A DNA stretch of 64,000 bases from Gnetum montanum. Its lineage: Eukaryota; Streptophyta; Gnetopsida; Gnetales; Gnetaceae. The notes under the pieces were generated by a model. That model made no database searches and was not told the DNA's origin. It saw nothing but the letters and a program-made list of their open reading frames with translations. Location of the stretch: NCBI GenBank assembly GCA_015680685.1, contig MNCI01010439.1, positions 587,900 to 651,899 of the forward strand. The letters run 5' to 3'. Shown one piece after another: positions 11,838 through 24,840 of this stretch. Position 1 is the stretch's first letter. Each line of letters begins with the position of its first letter. The translations under genes were made by a program, and so were the position numbers.

Positions 11838-13660
11838 TGTTCATTTTCACCAGGATGAATCATTTAGATGGAGAGACTTACAAGGTAATATTGTCATGCC
11901 ACCAAAATGTTCAATGTCATCTATGCTTCAAATAGCTTTACTTAGATTGAGTCTTGGTCACGTACAAGGAGGATGCTAAGTCATAAAAAATATGACAAGG
12001 CCATATCAACCAATAAAGGATTAAGCAAGGAGAGATGTTGTTATGAAAGCAAGATATGAATAAGAGAAATGTAAAAGAGCACCTTAAAAAATTATACTTT
12101 ATAAAATAAAAGATATAGAATATCAAGTTAAGAAGTCTCATCGTTACCATAGATCCAACTCTTCATCACCTACTTCATACATTGAAGATCCTATACAGTT
12201 AAAATTATATTTTGCTCTTGTAGAAACTCATGGAAGGGATGGGACAAACTCTAGAGTTAGAAGGGATCCAAGGCGTAGAACCTCTAATAGATTCAAAAAA
12301 TATGAATTAAAAAATCATAGAAGCAAAGCTAGTTAACATCACTCTCCAAGTCTTCCATCCCCTTCATCTCACTCATTAATAAAATGTAACAAGGATGAAG
12401 ACCAAGAAATCATGATAGGAAAAGAAGAAAGGATCATGATAGATGTGTAGACAGAAGAAGGCATCTTGATAAAGAAGAAGAAAGAGAAAGAGAACTAAGA
12501 CATGAGAGAAGAGGGCACCATGAGCATTAAAGAGGTCATTACTACAATAGAGAATATGAAGTTGAAGACTATGAAAAACCCCTATTAGTTGCTAAAAGCA
12601 TGATTAATATAAGAGAAGTAGTGTACATTCCAACTAGACATCTAAGGAATAATTGCATCAAACAACTTGACATGAAGGATAATATAATGTGGATCTACAA
12701 CACTACATTCAAGCATTCCATGATGCATGTGCCCTACAAAATATAGAGAATGATTGGCAGAAGTTAAAGTTAATTTCAAGAATACTCATTAAAGAGGCAG
12801 AGAGTTGGTATATGTCCTTAGAACCAAAATTAATTAGAAGATGGAATACCATGCTAGAACTATTCAATGATAAGCACCAAATCGATTCTTGAGTGTTAAA
12901 CTTAATAAAACAAATCCAAGAATGAAAATAAGGAATACATGAATCTTTTGATGTAGCATGGGTAGGTATTATTCACTTTTACACTAACGCCCAGGCCATA
13001 GATTTTCTTAAAGGGAATAATAAAAGCACATTAATGATGGATTAATGAGCAAAATCATAGAGACCCTTGGAATGTATGCCCAAATAAGATTGTTAGATAT
13101 GAAAATCCATTAGATACAAAGGTTACTAGATAAAGTTGTAAAAGAGGAAGATGAGTCAAGAAAAAGAAGTTAGTTGAAGAGAATAATAGAGATCCTTCGT
13201 TATAAAAGGGAGATGTGAAAGTTTGTGAAACATAAGAGAAGGAATCCTTGGACAATATGATCCAAAAAATAATAATAAAAAAACTCTATCTACACAAAAA
13301 TTTGTCAATGAAATTGTAACTAAAGTAGATAAAATATGGGATTTGTCGATAAAAAATTTACAATAGCACTAAAGATAGTAGAAGAGAAGATTGAGCAGGC
13401 ATTCACTAGAAACAAGGATAAGAAGAAGAAGAAGGACAATGGACATAAAAAATATAATAATAAAGAAAAAGCACTGGTAGAAGAGGCTACAAATTTAAGC
13501 TTTAAGGATGAAAGTAGTTGTAATGTGTGTTAATATAAACATCCCAAAGAATGTTATCCTATCATAGTCCATCTACAAGAATTTTGGAAATATGTATTAA
13601 ATTTGAAATTCATTAAAAATTAAATACCCATGAGAGTACCTTATCTTCAAGGTACTTTTA
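11838..13660 (+). pseudogene. gag of element A, decayed
   Basis: It begins in an N-terminal module also seen in D and B (WRDLQGNIV near 11868). The capsid region has FHDACALQNIENDWQKLKL near 12715 and ESWYMSLEPKLIRRW near 12800, which corresponds to the retrotransposon gag core. A Lys-rich stretch then leads to a zinc-knuckle remnant at 13519-13554 with spacing CX2CX3HX3C and a TAA codon just after the second Cys. There are several frameshifts and stops. The closest relatives in the window are B and D. Confidence 0.85.
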
Positions 13661-14249
13661 AATAGCCCTACCAACCATATTATCCTTGCAAGGCTTACCC
13701 TCGACCATAGGAGTAATATTAGTAGTAGTGAGAACAACCACAATCGTGGGGGATGCCACCACCAAGACAACAATATCTATATTAACAATTGAATCTTTAT
13801 AGATACTATGTCTAATAGTCCATATCTTCAAGTAATACCTTAGTCAATATCTCCTCTCACTACTATCTAGCAGAATACCATAGGCCTGCAACCCCATGTG
13901 TAGAATCATAGTCTTACATGCTGCATCTAGCTACATCTCACTCTCATTAGACTCATAATTCATTACTATAAATACCACCACTAGTTATGCAAGGAGAACT
14001 ATCAACACAATGTTATCAAAAGAGTACTACTAGGGCAATTAGTACATAGGAGGATAGCATAAACATTGATGAACTGAGATCAAAGAAGCATCCTTTCTTT
14101 AGGACAAGTCTAGAAAAGGCTCAAAGGATAGGAACTTCATCTAATCTGGTCCCTTCTACACTAAGTCCTCAAGCAAGTACCATGCTTCCAACATCAACTA
14201 AAAGATATTTAAAGACTATCATGCTTACATAAATAATAGGTCACTAGAT

Positions 14250-14690
14250 AAAACCAAGAACACTTCCCAAGACATGAATAGATCTAGGAAACCTGTAATT
14301 CATCTACAAATAGCAGAAAATATGCCATGTAGGGCTCTATTAAATTCAGGATCAAGCATGAATCTTATTTTCCAAGATATGTACAAGGCTTGGAATTTAC
14401 CTTCCTTGAATAAATGTAATATCTAATTAAAGCTAGTAGACCATCCATTGTTGTCCCTATTGGACAAGTAGAAGATGTCATAACTACTATCAGTGATTGG
14501 TCATATCCAACAAACTTTCTAGTCATTCATGTGGGGAAGAATAAAGGAGAATTCCCTATATTTATGAGAATGAAGTGGATTAGCATCCTTGATGCTAAGC
14601 TTAGAATCAAATACCTATCCTTGAAAATATCCATGGAAGATAATACAAGAGCCATACAATGACATAAGATTCCATGCATCGTATAGTGAT
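14250..14690 (+). pseudogene. Aspartic protease of element A, decayed
   Basis: The translation near 14335 reads ALLNSGSSMNLI, where intact relatives (E in this window) have ALLDSGS. The catalytic Asp has become Asn. MYKAWNLPSL follows, and further on sequence matching the protease C-terminal half of C and D. The region 13661-14249 between gag and protease is a Pro/Tyr/Gln-rich linker in frames with stops. Confidence 0.85.
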
Positions 14691-15289
14691 AACGGATGTA
14701 ATTATGTGCAGAAGGTATGGATGACAAGAAAAAATGATATCCCAGCATGTAAAGCACTATCAAAGATATGTGTGCACAATAGTGTTTGTATGCAAAAATC
14801 ACCAAACAAAAGGGAACTCAATGGCTGACTAATGAAACAGAGTTAAGATCAGATATATGCATAAAACTAGTGGAAAAAATTCCCAAGTTCTATGTCAAGG
14901 AAACCAATGAGATAGAACAAATATGAAGATAATTTTCCCATCTAAAATTTCAGCAAGAAGATAATATTGAATGGGGAGAATTAGAAATTCCTAACAAGTG
15001 TGAACCAAAACCTCTTAAACTCAAAACATTACTAAGTACACTCAAATATGCTTTTTTGAATAATGAAAAACTGATTATTATTAATATCAATCTTGAAATG
15101 GAATAGAAGTAAAGATTACTTAAGATTGTGAACATATGATCCACAACATTTGCATGGTTTTATGACAAGATTACTAGTATAGATTCACAAATTTGACAAC
15201 AATGTATCTGCATGGATCTAGTTGTTAAGCCATATTTTAACCCCAACAAAAATTGAATCTAAAGCTTAAAGAGATCATCAAGCAAGAAT

Positions 15290-16226
15290 GAAAAAAAAAA
15301 CTACTAAAGGCAGGTTTTATCTTTTCCATTACAGATAGTGAATGGATTAGCCCATTGGTTATCATCCTAAAGATAGGTGGAAAGTGGTGGTTCTATATAG
15401 ATTTTTTATTGTTAAATGTGACAATATTCAAAGACCATTTCTCTTTGTCATGTCTTGACCAAGTCTTGGATACTATTGTGGGGCATTAGTACTATATTTT
15501 TTTAAATAGGTATAGTGGATACAATTAGATCCATATTATATAAGAAGATCAAGAGAAGACTACATTCACCAACTTGTGGGGAATATTTGCATACAAATAA
15601 ATGTCATTTGGTTTCTACAATGTTCATATGCCATTCTAAGGACTTATCCTTAGAATTGTTCAAAAGGAGATTGGTAATAAAGTTAAGGTGTTTATGGATG
15701 ATTTTTCCACTTATGAACTTGACTTTAAGAAATCCCTAGACTGTTTAAAGCAAGTTTTGAAAAGATGCATAGAAATAAATCTAAAACTCAATTGGAAAAA
15801 GAGCCATTTAATGGTTTAGGAAGACATAGTTTTATGGTATAAAAAATTAGAAAAATGAATAGAGGTAGATCCCAATAAGATAAGAGTTATCCAAAATATT
15901 ACTCAAAGGCCACAAACGGTTAAGGATGTTAGATCATTTCTTGGTTACACAACATATTATAGAAGATTTATTAAGAATTTTTTAAAGATGGAAAAATAAC
16001 TCATGGAACTAACAAAGAAAGATGCATCATTCAACTACTTAGAATAATGTGAAAAGATGTTTGAAATCCTAAAACAGAAGCTAATTGACACCTTAATCTA
16101 AAGAGCTCTCAATTGGTCAAGACTTTTCCACATCATGATAGATACTTCCAACTATGTGCCAAAGATAGTACTTAGTTAGATGATAAAAAAATCCTATTAC
16201 TATTGTCAAAGCATAACTTAACTATA
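15290..16226 (+). pseudogene. Reverse transcriptase of element A, interrupted by element B
   Basis: Athila-type RT: VKVFMDDFS near 15683 holds the catalytic motif (F-M-D-D). VKDVRSFLGYTTYYRRFIKN lies near 15920, at the RT/RNase H connection, and the RNase H start follows. Stops and frameshifts are common. The frame is cut at 16226 by the insertion of B and resumes at 28403, which fixes B as younger than A. Confidence 0.9.
16222..16226. repeat. Left target-site duplication of B (CTATA)
   Basis: CTATA immediately precedes the left end of B and is repeated at 28403-28407 after its right end. Confidence 0.9.
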
Positions 16227-16858
16227 TGATGAGCAGTTGAGTAATCCAACACCCAACCATACAAGTCACGAGTGTGCATGCACAAACTTATCATAATCTG
16301 TGAACGAGGTAATGTAATTATGCTAGTAACTAGTTAAAGTTTGGATCATTGTATTCCCACATGAGTTATTGAAATATAAAGGTATGGTTTAACTCACGGT
16401 AAGGTATAAGATAAGTGATGTTGTGTTGGCCATGTCTCCTAGCTACAATGGTAAAGTGTGGTAGGGTGCACCATCATATCTATAANGTAAATGAATAAGC
16501 TAAGAAAATAGTAGAAACTATAGTAAGTAAAATAGTAAAGCTAAGTGGATGTTGCAATTATGAAAAGAAATCTCGATTCATATTTCTATCACACTTATGC
16601 CCAAGTACAAAATGCTAGAATAAAGATTCAGGAAAACTGCTCAACACCATAATGTAGGCATTCATTCTATTGCTAAGCTATGAAATTAAATTGCAAGAGT
16701 TTTGGTAAGGGTTAACTAAATTTGTTATTTAATCATGTGCTTAAGTGTCGTATTTGTAGGTAGGCACATGTGGAATGATCTTGAATATTTGATGTTACAT
16801 CATGGACTTTGATATTGGATGTCTAATATTGTAGCCACTGTAAAAATGTGATTTATCA
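16227..16858 (-). mobile_element. 3' LTR of B (left copy, 632 bp with an internal join)
   Basis: On the plus strand it begins TGATGAGCAG and ends GATTTATCA. It is colinear with the right LTR except for about 220 bp missing around the unknown base at 16486, flanked by ~25 bp not found in the other copy. That suggests a collapsed or misjoined gap rather than a biological deletion. Confidence 0.9.
16486..16486. other. Unknown base marking a probable assembly join
   Basis: A lone n inside the left LTR of B, at the point where about 220 bp present in the right LTR are missing. Confidence 0.7.
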
Positions 16859-17286
16859 TACCTACATGACTGATTGAAAACTCATCCTTGAGTTAAAACA
16901 AAATGAAGATATAGTTCCTTACAAAATTGGGAGGTAGATTTACATGACATTGATTACTATATACATGACTCTTGAATGTTGCAGTGGTGTTTTACAAAAA
17001 TGATACAAGATATGACATGATAACTTTTAACAAAAAACACAATCTAGATGAACCTTGATGTAGCATTATGTAGTGCTTGGTGGTGGCGGCTCCTTCATTG
17101 GTTGCTTTCCCTTATCGTTAGGCTTTTAGAATTTGTATTAGTTTGGGAGTGCCTGAAGCTTTTCTTTTCTATTCTTGGGTCATGTACCCTCCATGCTTGT
17201 TATGTGATGTGTGATGAAGTTGATACATTGCATGGATATGGTAGCTATAAACACATTTGATTAGCTTTAACATACTATGCTGCAAA

Positions 17287-19060
17287 CTATCTTCTTTCAT
17301 CTTCAAAAGCTTTGACCTTTTCTCTTAATTCATGGTTATCTAATAGTCTCTTGGCCAGGTTCATTGCTACATATTTTTGCCCCTGGTAGCCAGCCTTCAT
17401 TGCTTCTACTTTGGAGTTTGCCACTTGAAGTTTTTTTAAAGCATCTTTATGATCTCCAAAATTTTTCTCATGCAAGGCATATGTGGCTGCTACTTGTTGT
17501 TCTAGTTCAATTTTGGGCCTACCTACTGTTAACATGGCCAAGTTAGCATAACGAAGATTAGCTAATCCCATGTACTCTTTCAGGTCCTCAATCTGTAGGT
17601 CTTTGTTCTTTACTTCCACTTGGTGAATGTGGGCATAACTATCTAAGATGGGCTGCCAGTTAGGATTTTGTACTAATATGGAACTTATTTTGGCTTTGGC
17701 CATTTGGATATCCTTTTCATTGATTTGCTTGTACATTTCCACCTGATCATGGAAATGTTCTTTGAGCCTCTCATGCTTCTTTGCCTCATTCTACCATGTG
17801 TTGATTTCAATGGCTAATTTTTGATGGATGATGTGTACCTCCTCCATGGATAGGGTTTTGTTTTCTTGTGTGAGGTAGCTTATGTCTTGGTTAAGTCTCA
17901 CCAATTGTTCTTTTAATTGGTGGATGCTTTCTTCCAAGATGTTTTTCTATTTTTCTGTAGTGGTCAATCACATATTGTTTATAGCAACTTGTTTATTCTC
18001 TTCTTGGACTATGGTGAGTGCCTTAGCATGTGCATACATTTGAGCTTTTGCTATGGAGGAATTCCACAATGCTTTCTCCTTATTATTCTCTATTTGCTTA
18101 TTTTTCTTAATCAAGCAGTTTATCTTCTCTATTTGAATTATTCCATCTGGTCAGGTCCAATGAATTGAGTTAGGTCTCTATGTTTAGCCCTTAGGCTCTT
18201 GAGCTTTTCTTGAAATTTTAGAATTTTAGCTTCTGCATGCTCCACCTTGGTCTTTACCATGATCAATTTTCCTTTAGTAGTGATCAATTCTAACTTTATT
18301 ATAGTGACATCACTTAGGATGTCAAAAAGTGTTGTCATCACTTGTCTAGTTTACAGCAGTTGATCGAGTGCATCTTCATGATTAGTAGGAGTCATTGAGG
18401 TTTTGACTAACATTTAAGCATCTTTGGCTCTAGTTAGATCTACCAGTGGCACAATAGGTACATTGAAGGCTTATTTGATGTGATCTGTGATCATCTTTGC
18501 CACTCTCACTACATCTTGGTGCTGCATTACCATGATTGTGGCTCCTTCTCCCATCTTGAGCACCACTTGGAATGATGCAACATTTCTAGAGATCTATTAT
18601 GATAATTGGTTCCCTCCTCCCAACTGTAGTGAGATTTGTCCAATCATAGGATCAGTAAAAACTATGGGTTGTATAACATTGTCTATAACTCTATAGAGGT
18701 TGGCTTCCTCCCTTGTTTTCCTAGTTGATGATCTTTGAAATATGTTGCAAATGACTCATGGATGGTCTATAGTGTTGTGGTAGTGATGGTGGAACTTGCT
18801 ATTGTTGCTATTCTTTTTTTCTTGGATAGCTTGGAGAAAATTTGTGACAAAATGAGGCATTGTCATTGTACTTGTGGTTCCTCTACCTCTATTTGGGCTG
18901 AGTTTCTAGTAGCAAGTTTTTCTTGATGAATACTAAAGGATTGAGCTTCCTGCTCTGCATGTTCTAGTTCTTGTCCTCCGATTTGGCCTCTACCTTGGCC
19001 TCTTAGTTGTTTGCTTGTGCCTTGTGAGGGTCCTCCTTGTACTCCTCTCTTTGAGGTCAT
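17287..19060 (-). pseudogene. Accessory ORF of B: long coiled-coil protein, ~590 codons, env-like position
   Basis: It reads from ATG at 19060 to the stop at 17287-17289 with two frameshifts (about 18.8-18.87 kb and 18.14 kb) and about eight stops, mostly single-transition type. The N-terminus is Gly/Gln/Arg-rich (RGQGRGQIGGQ). The middle is mixed. The C-terminal ~350 residues are strongly heptad-like and charged, for example KVEHAEAKILKFQEKLKSL near 18250, LEESIHQLKEQLVRLNQD near 17910 and a 151-codon open stretch at 17287-17742. I see no transmembrane segment, signal peptide or retroviral domain. It lies between integrase and 3' LTR on the element's coding strand, where Athila elements carry an env-like ORF. 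An acceptor-like TGATGATTGCAG abuts the ATG. C and D have no counterpart visible. Function unknown. Confidence 0.75.
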
Positions 19061-21209
19061 CTGCAATCATCAAGAATTTAGAATTACTAAGGTATTTTCA
19101 TATAATTTTAATGGTTTCATACCTTACTCATACCCCTAGTTACATAAAGTTCTTAGTTTATTGTGATTATAGAGTTAGAAAAATTTTTAAAAGTTATCCC
19201 ATAAGTGTTGATTTTCTTATAACCCCTTCACAATTGTCTATTTTGTTCATATTCATAGCTTGTAATGATGGTTATGGTTCCTTAAGATCATTATTTAAGT
19301 GTTTTAGCATTAATATGATTGATTTTTCATTAAAAGTTTCAAGTTTTCCTTCATACTTTTAAAATGTTTTTTGGGTGTTAGCAATTTTCAAAAAAAGAAA
19401 AAAGAAAAAAAGGCTCAAATCTTCCTTACTAGCACCTCCCATGACTAAGATGAGAACTTTGAGATTAAATAGATTTAAAAATTATGAAAATTGGAGGGTT
19501 AACATGCAAGATATGGCTTGGGAAAGTTAGGAGGTCAAATCTCAAATTAGAGAAGAAAATTGAAAAAACTTTAGCTTCAAATAATTTAGGAGGTCCTCAT
19601 GTATTTATACTTTTTGATGGATTCGATATCAAGTACCTGACATTGGGAATTCGATATTGGATGGGCCTCAAAATTTGCTAAATTTTCTCATAATGTTTTA
19701 AGGATGAAAAATAAATTTTGTGGATGTCTAAAAGGTTTAAAGCTTATTCAGAGGGTTTGGGTGATGGATAGATGCATAGTTTTCAAAAATTAGTTATTGA
19801 AACTTCATAAGGAGGAATCTTAGGCTACAAAAGTTCATGAAGTGTGAATAGGATGAATAAGAAGGGTAATGAGTCCATGCTATTAGAAAATATAATTTGA
19901 ATGATAGGAGAACATTTTATTTATGTTTATTAATGTTGGAAGGCTTAGCATGATGTGGAATCACTTGGTAGGTATAAGATACAATAGTTATACAAGTGGG
20001 TCCTCCCCAAAGTAGGCTCTAGCACTTAACCCCCTTGTATAACCATGCCTAAAACTATCCTTAGGCACTTAAGGAGTTGAATGTAATGTATACTTGTTTA
20101 GCAAAACACACATGTTAGTACCACCAAATTGTGAAAATCACACTATGTTACACAAAACCATAAGTTATAATTATTCATACAATGAGATGAAATGGATTTA
20201 GAAAGAATTGTAGAAATCGGGACGTGAGGTATCTTACCATAGGCATAATGAATTCTTGTGTTTTATTAGTGGTTAAAGTAATCATTAGCGCTATTGTCCA
20301 AGATTCAAAGCAAGTCTAAACCACATTCCAATGACATGGCATTGTCTTATTTTTTCAAATTACAACTGTAAGACTACCACTACTGCAAGGAGTGTTATCA
20401 CTTGGCATATTGTCCAAGGGAGGAGTTTATTCATAGCACATTTTATTTTTTAGATTTATGAGAAGTTGCCTACCTTCAAGCATGGGTAACAAGTCTTTCT
20501 AGTGGGACTTCCAGAAATTTATTCTATACTCTTTTATTTTTATCTATGTAAACCTTACTAGAGGACTACCTTCAGGCATGGGTAACATGTCTTTCTAGTG
20601 ACATGGAAGGGAGCACTTATTTTACTCTTACTCCCATTTTTCGTTAGATCTACAAGGATATAATACAACCTTAGCAACATGATAGAACTCATAATAGTAA
20701 TCCAAGAGAATCCACAAATCCCCTTGATGTCACATCCTTTACATTTCCACTTGGTTCTTCACTTTTCAATTCAAGCATAATGATCACAAGTTTATTCTCA
20801 GTTGTATGATGGAAATAATATCATTATGGTCATGGTAGGAACCTATTATTAATGGGATGGATGGGTGGATGGTGTGGGCTCATTGTTCAAATAAATAGTC
20901 CCTTATGACTTGATAACATAGAGAAATCTTCAGTTTATTGGGCTACATCTTTCCTTATTCATAATATGTTTTATTATCAATCAAAATTATCTACAAAGAA
21001 AATGAAAACAAAGTATGAAAAAGATAGTAAGAATTGGAAAAGGATGTAAAAAAAATGAAAAATGTCAAAGAATGAAAAAATCATTAAAGAATGGAAAAAT
21101 ATAAAGGAATATTAAAAAATTAAGAAATGAAAAGTATAAAAGAATGAGAAAATATCAAAGAATGTGTAAAATGAAAAGAAAATGTAAAGTTTAGTAAGTA
21201 CCTACAGTG
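19061..21209. other. 3' noncoding region of B between integrase and the coiled-coil ORF
   Basis: On the minus strand it begins with a T-rich tract of imperfect microrepeats (21000-21190), like those after integrase in C and D. A conserved word (minus strand TAGAAAGACATGTTACCCAT) occurs twice, at about 20471-20505 and 20567-20601, and once in C near 43039. Further short stretches align with C at 43140-43520. Confidence 0.6.
19602..19660 (-). promoter_or_regulatory. Candidate internal promoter upstream of the coiled-coil ORF
   Basis: Reading the minus strand, two GATAT words (19625-19630 GATATC and 19652-19657 GATATT) precede TATAAATA at 19602-19609. The U3 regions of C and D have the same layout, with GATATC words then CTATAAATA. 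It is ~540 bp upstream of the ORF start. It may be a leftover LTR fragment rather than a working promoter. Confidence 0.4.
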
Positions 21210-22560
21210 CTAGATTGGCACCTCCATGACTATCATTAGGATCAGCTAGATAGAAGATGGAACAAGTAGAGGATTGTTGGGTAGATTTTGTGGAATATTC
21301 ATGGTAGAGTTTAACTTGTTGGATATTAACAAGAATGAGCTTATGTGGATAGGATGGGTGATAGATATGTAAGGCACCTGATGGATAAGTATCTTGCACA
21401 ATGTATGATCTCTCCCAGAGTGTCTAAAAATTAGCTTTTTGGGATAAATAACTAGGATTATAATAGATGACCTTGTTACTTGGTTTTATAGTTACATGCT
21501 TTATTTGTGTATTGTGCCTTAGTTTGGAGTAATGCTCATGGACTTCATTACTAATGAGTGCTACCAACCTATTCTCATCTAGAAGATTCAAGTTCATGAG
21601 ATGTTCTCTCTGGGATGAGCTCAGATCAAGGTCAAGTTCACTAGTAGTAGCTAAAGTGTGGAGCTTTGCCTAGATCGGGAGCATTGGTAGCTTGCCATAA
21701 ACTAACTCATATGGTATGTATCCTATAGGTAGTTTCTAGGATGTTCTATAGGCCCATAGAGCATCATTCAATTTAGTGCTCTAGTCCCTTCTAAACCTAC
21801 AAACCATCCTAGTAAGTATCCTAATTGTTTCATGGTTAGTCACTTCAGCTTGACCATTTGCTTAGGGATGATATGATGTTGTTAGCTTATGGTTCATCCC
21901 AAGTTGTTACATGAGCTTCTTAAATGTGGCACTAGTGAAGTGAGTCTTGTTGCTTGATATAAGCATTCGTGGTACTCCAAATCTATTCACCACTTGTTGT
22001 TTGAAAAATTTGGCAGCTATCTTCGTTGTACAATCTTTTATTGTTGCTACCTCTACCCACTTTGTATAGTAATCCATGATCATGATGATGTACCCTTTTC
22101 CATGCAACATCAGTGTTATATGCCCCATGAAATCAATTTCCAGTATGTCAAAAGGTTCCAATGGTTGTATCTAATGTTGTGGCCCTTCATATATGGTTGT
22201 AACTCCTCCATCTCTTTGGCATCATTTACAAGATTGTGCAAAAGTGTGGGCATCACTGAATAAGGTAGGCCAAAATTAGCATGCCATTAGTATTTTGAGT
22301 TTCATTCTACACCCTGCATAGTGGCCATCACATGGACCTTCATGTGTGTCTTATAGTACTCTTTGTTGGTCACATTCTAGCACACACCATCTAATGAGTT
22401 CATCTACATAAATCTTGTATAGATTACCATGGATTTCCATATATATATTTGCTTTATGTAGGAATTACTCACGTTGTTTTCTACTCCATTTAATAGGGAG
22501 ATTTTGTGTTGACAGATATGTCAAGTACTTTGTAGTCCATGGATTCCTTGTTAAGTTTAG
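21210..22560 (-). pseudogene. Integrase of B, decayed
   Basis: The zinc-binding start has EGPCDGHYAG-like sequence near 22340. The core start is near 22160, where a frame reads MEPFDILEIDFMGHI and then YYTKWVEVATIKD. A LNDALWAYRTS motif follows near 21770. The C-terminal GPY/F-like module reads WERSYIVQDTYPSGALHIY near 21390. Frameshifts and stops are frequent. Same family as the C integrase. Confidence 0.85.
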
Positions 22561-22566
22561 AACCTA

Positions 22567-24118
22567 TACTGTTTTGAGAAATAGACCTTCATCAGGAAAT
22601 TGATCTGATAAAGGTTCTAGTTTATTTTTAGCATCCCATTTCAACCTTGATAGATGATCAACTACCACATTTTCTATTCCCTTTTTGTCAATCATCGTGA
22701 TGTCAAATTCTTGCAAGATTATGAGCCGTCTTATCATTGTGGGATTGACCATTGGTTTATTCATGAGAAATCAAATGGAATTGTGATCAATATGGACATA
22801 GATTTGATATTTGAACATGTAATTTCTAAAATTTTTAAGTGCATACACCATGACCATCATTTCTTTTTTTGTTGTGGTGTAGTTTAACTGGCATAGTGAA
22901 TGTAGTAGAGTCTCTTTTGATCATCTAATTATGTTAGTACAACATCAAGCACATAGTTACAAGCATCAGTCATGATATGAAAGGTTCTTGACTAATCTGG
23001 AGCTTGGAGGATTGGTGTCTCTACTAATTTCTGCTTCAAGATTCAAATGCCTTTTCACATGACTCTATCCATTCAAAGGGGGCATCCTTCTTCATGAGGT
23101 TCACAAGTGCTTTGGCTATTTTTGAGAAATTTTCTATGAATCTTCTATCTGTGTGGCCTAAGAATGATCTCACATATTTCACTATTTATGGCATTTGAGT
23201 GATGTTTTGGATAACTTAAATCTTTTCGAGATATACCTTGATACCCTTTTAAGAGATTTTATGCCCTAGCACTATACCTACTTGGACCATGAGATGGCTC
23301 TTCTGCCAGTTGATCTTCAGATTGGTTTTAACACATATCTTAAGGACCTACTAATATTGGTCCAGTGCTTATTTAAAATTCATCCTATACATTAAAAAAT
23401 CATGCATAAATACTTCCATGTGGTTCTTGATTTGCTTCTGGAAGATGTTGAATACTAGTCTCTAAAAGGTAGTTGGCATATTATAAAGATCAAAGGACAT
23501 CTACTTATAGGTGAACATTCCCCATGGATTGGTAAATGTTGGTTTCTCTTGATCTTTAGATGCCATGTGAATTTGATTATATCCATTGTAGCCATCCAAA
23601 AATTGTAATATTCATGTCCTATAATGATGTCCAGGACCTAATCCACAAATGGCAAAGGGAAGTGATCCTTGAATGTAGCTATGTTGAACATCCAGAAGTC
23701 AATGCAGACTCGTCATTTGCCCCCCTTCTTTGGAACAATCATCAAAGGGTTGACCCATTCACTGTCTAGAATGGGATAGATGAATCTTTCCTTTAGCAAT
23801 TTTTTCAATTCTTGCTTGACTACTTCTTTGAGTTTTGGATTGAGCCTTCATTGGGATTGACATTTTAGCTTGATTGTAGGATCAATGTATATCCAATGTT
23901 GGCAAATTCATGGATCAATTCTTATGATCTCATCATAAGACCACGCAAAGGCTATGGGTCATCTGCTTATCACTTCTAGCAGTTTCCATTTCTTTTCTTT
24001 CTGTTAAGGTGGCATTGATGATTACTAGCTTTTTGTTGTTGAGAAATGCATATTCCAATGTAGCTGGTAGTGCCTTTAGTTTCAATTGTTTTGGTTCCAT
24101 TATGTCTAGGATCTCCAA
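22567..24118 (-). pseudogene. Reverse transcriptase and RNase H of B, decayed
   Basis: In element order: linker LKALPATLEYAFLNNKKL near 24075, RT palm start near 23800, catalytic region near 23410 reading FMHDF instead of FMDDF, so one catalytic Asp is lost. The RNase H end reads LIILQEFDITMIDKKGIENV near 22720, then VVDHLSRLKW. This is an Athila-type sequence. Not functional. Confidence 0.9.
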
Positions 24119-24399
24119 GTGTCCCTAGTCTATCTCCTCTTTTTGATTTGTTCATGGGTGAAAGTACCTTTCTCTTAACATCTTTAGTTTATCAGTCTCT
24201 TTAACATAGGCACTAATGGTTTACTCTTTTGGTTCCATGTATTTGTTTAATTCAACCTCTTCATTAGTGATAAACCATTGGGTGCTTTCCTGTTGTGTGG
24301 TTGTTGCATATAGACATTTTTGCACACATATTACCTCTACACATATGTTACATGCTTTGGTATCCTCTTTTCTGATAGCCCATATACTTTGCATGCAAT

Positions 24400-24840
24400 T
24401 GCACCCATTATTACTGCATGCGATACATGGAACTCTCTATCTTTAGATGACATTGGCTTCATTTTCCTAGGAAATTTCCAAGGACAAGTCACAAATTCCA
24501 AGGTTAGCATCAACAATGCTAAGCCAAGATCTTCCCATAATGATTGGAAACTTCCCTTTGTTTTTTTCCACATGAATGATTTGGGAAATTAGTAGGGTAG
24601 GACTAGCCACTGATGGTTGTAATCATATTATTTAATTATCCTAGTGGAACTATGATTGACTAGTCAGAAAACTCTAATTGGCTATTACTCTTCTTTAGAA
24701 TGGTAGATTCCAGGCCTGGTACATATCTTGGGAGATTAGGCTCACTCCTAACCTAGAATCCAATAAAGCTTTGCATGGTTTTGCCTTGCTATGTGGAGGT
24801 AAACTAAAGGGCTTCTTGGATTAGTTTGTTTTTGTGGAAG
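24400..24840 (-). pseudogene. Aspartic protease of B, decayed
   Basis: The active-site stretch reads ALLDSRLGVSLISQDMYQAW. The D-S-G triad has become D-S-R (Gly to Arg). FPIIMGRSWLSIVDA follows near 24535. It is homologous to the proteases of A, C, D and E. Confidence 0.85.

Noticed and set aside
17917-18926. Plus-strand ORFs opposite the coiled-coil ORF (e.g. 17917-18168, 18487-18696)
   Set aside because: Mirror frames of the minus-strand coding pattern; they contain no recognisable motif.
19015-19362. 115-codon plus-strand ORF, Ile/Phe/Ser-rich
   Set aside because: In an AT-rich noncoding part of B, hydrophobic by base composition; no relatives in C or D.
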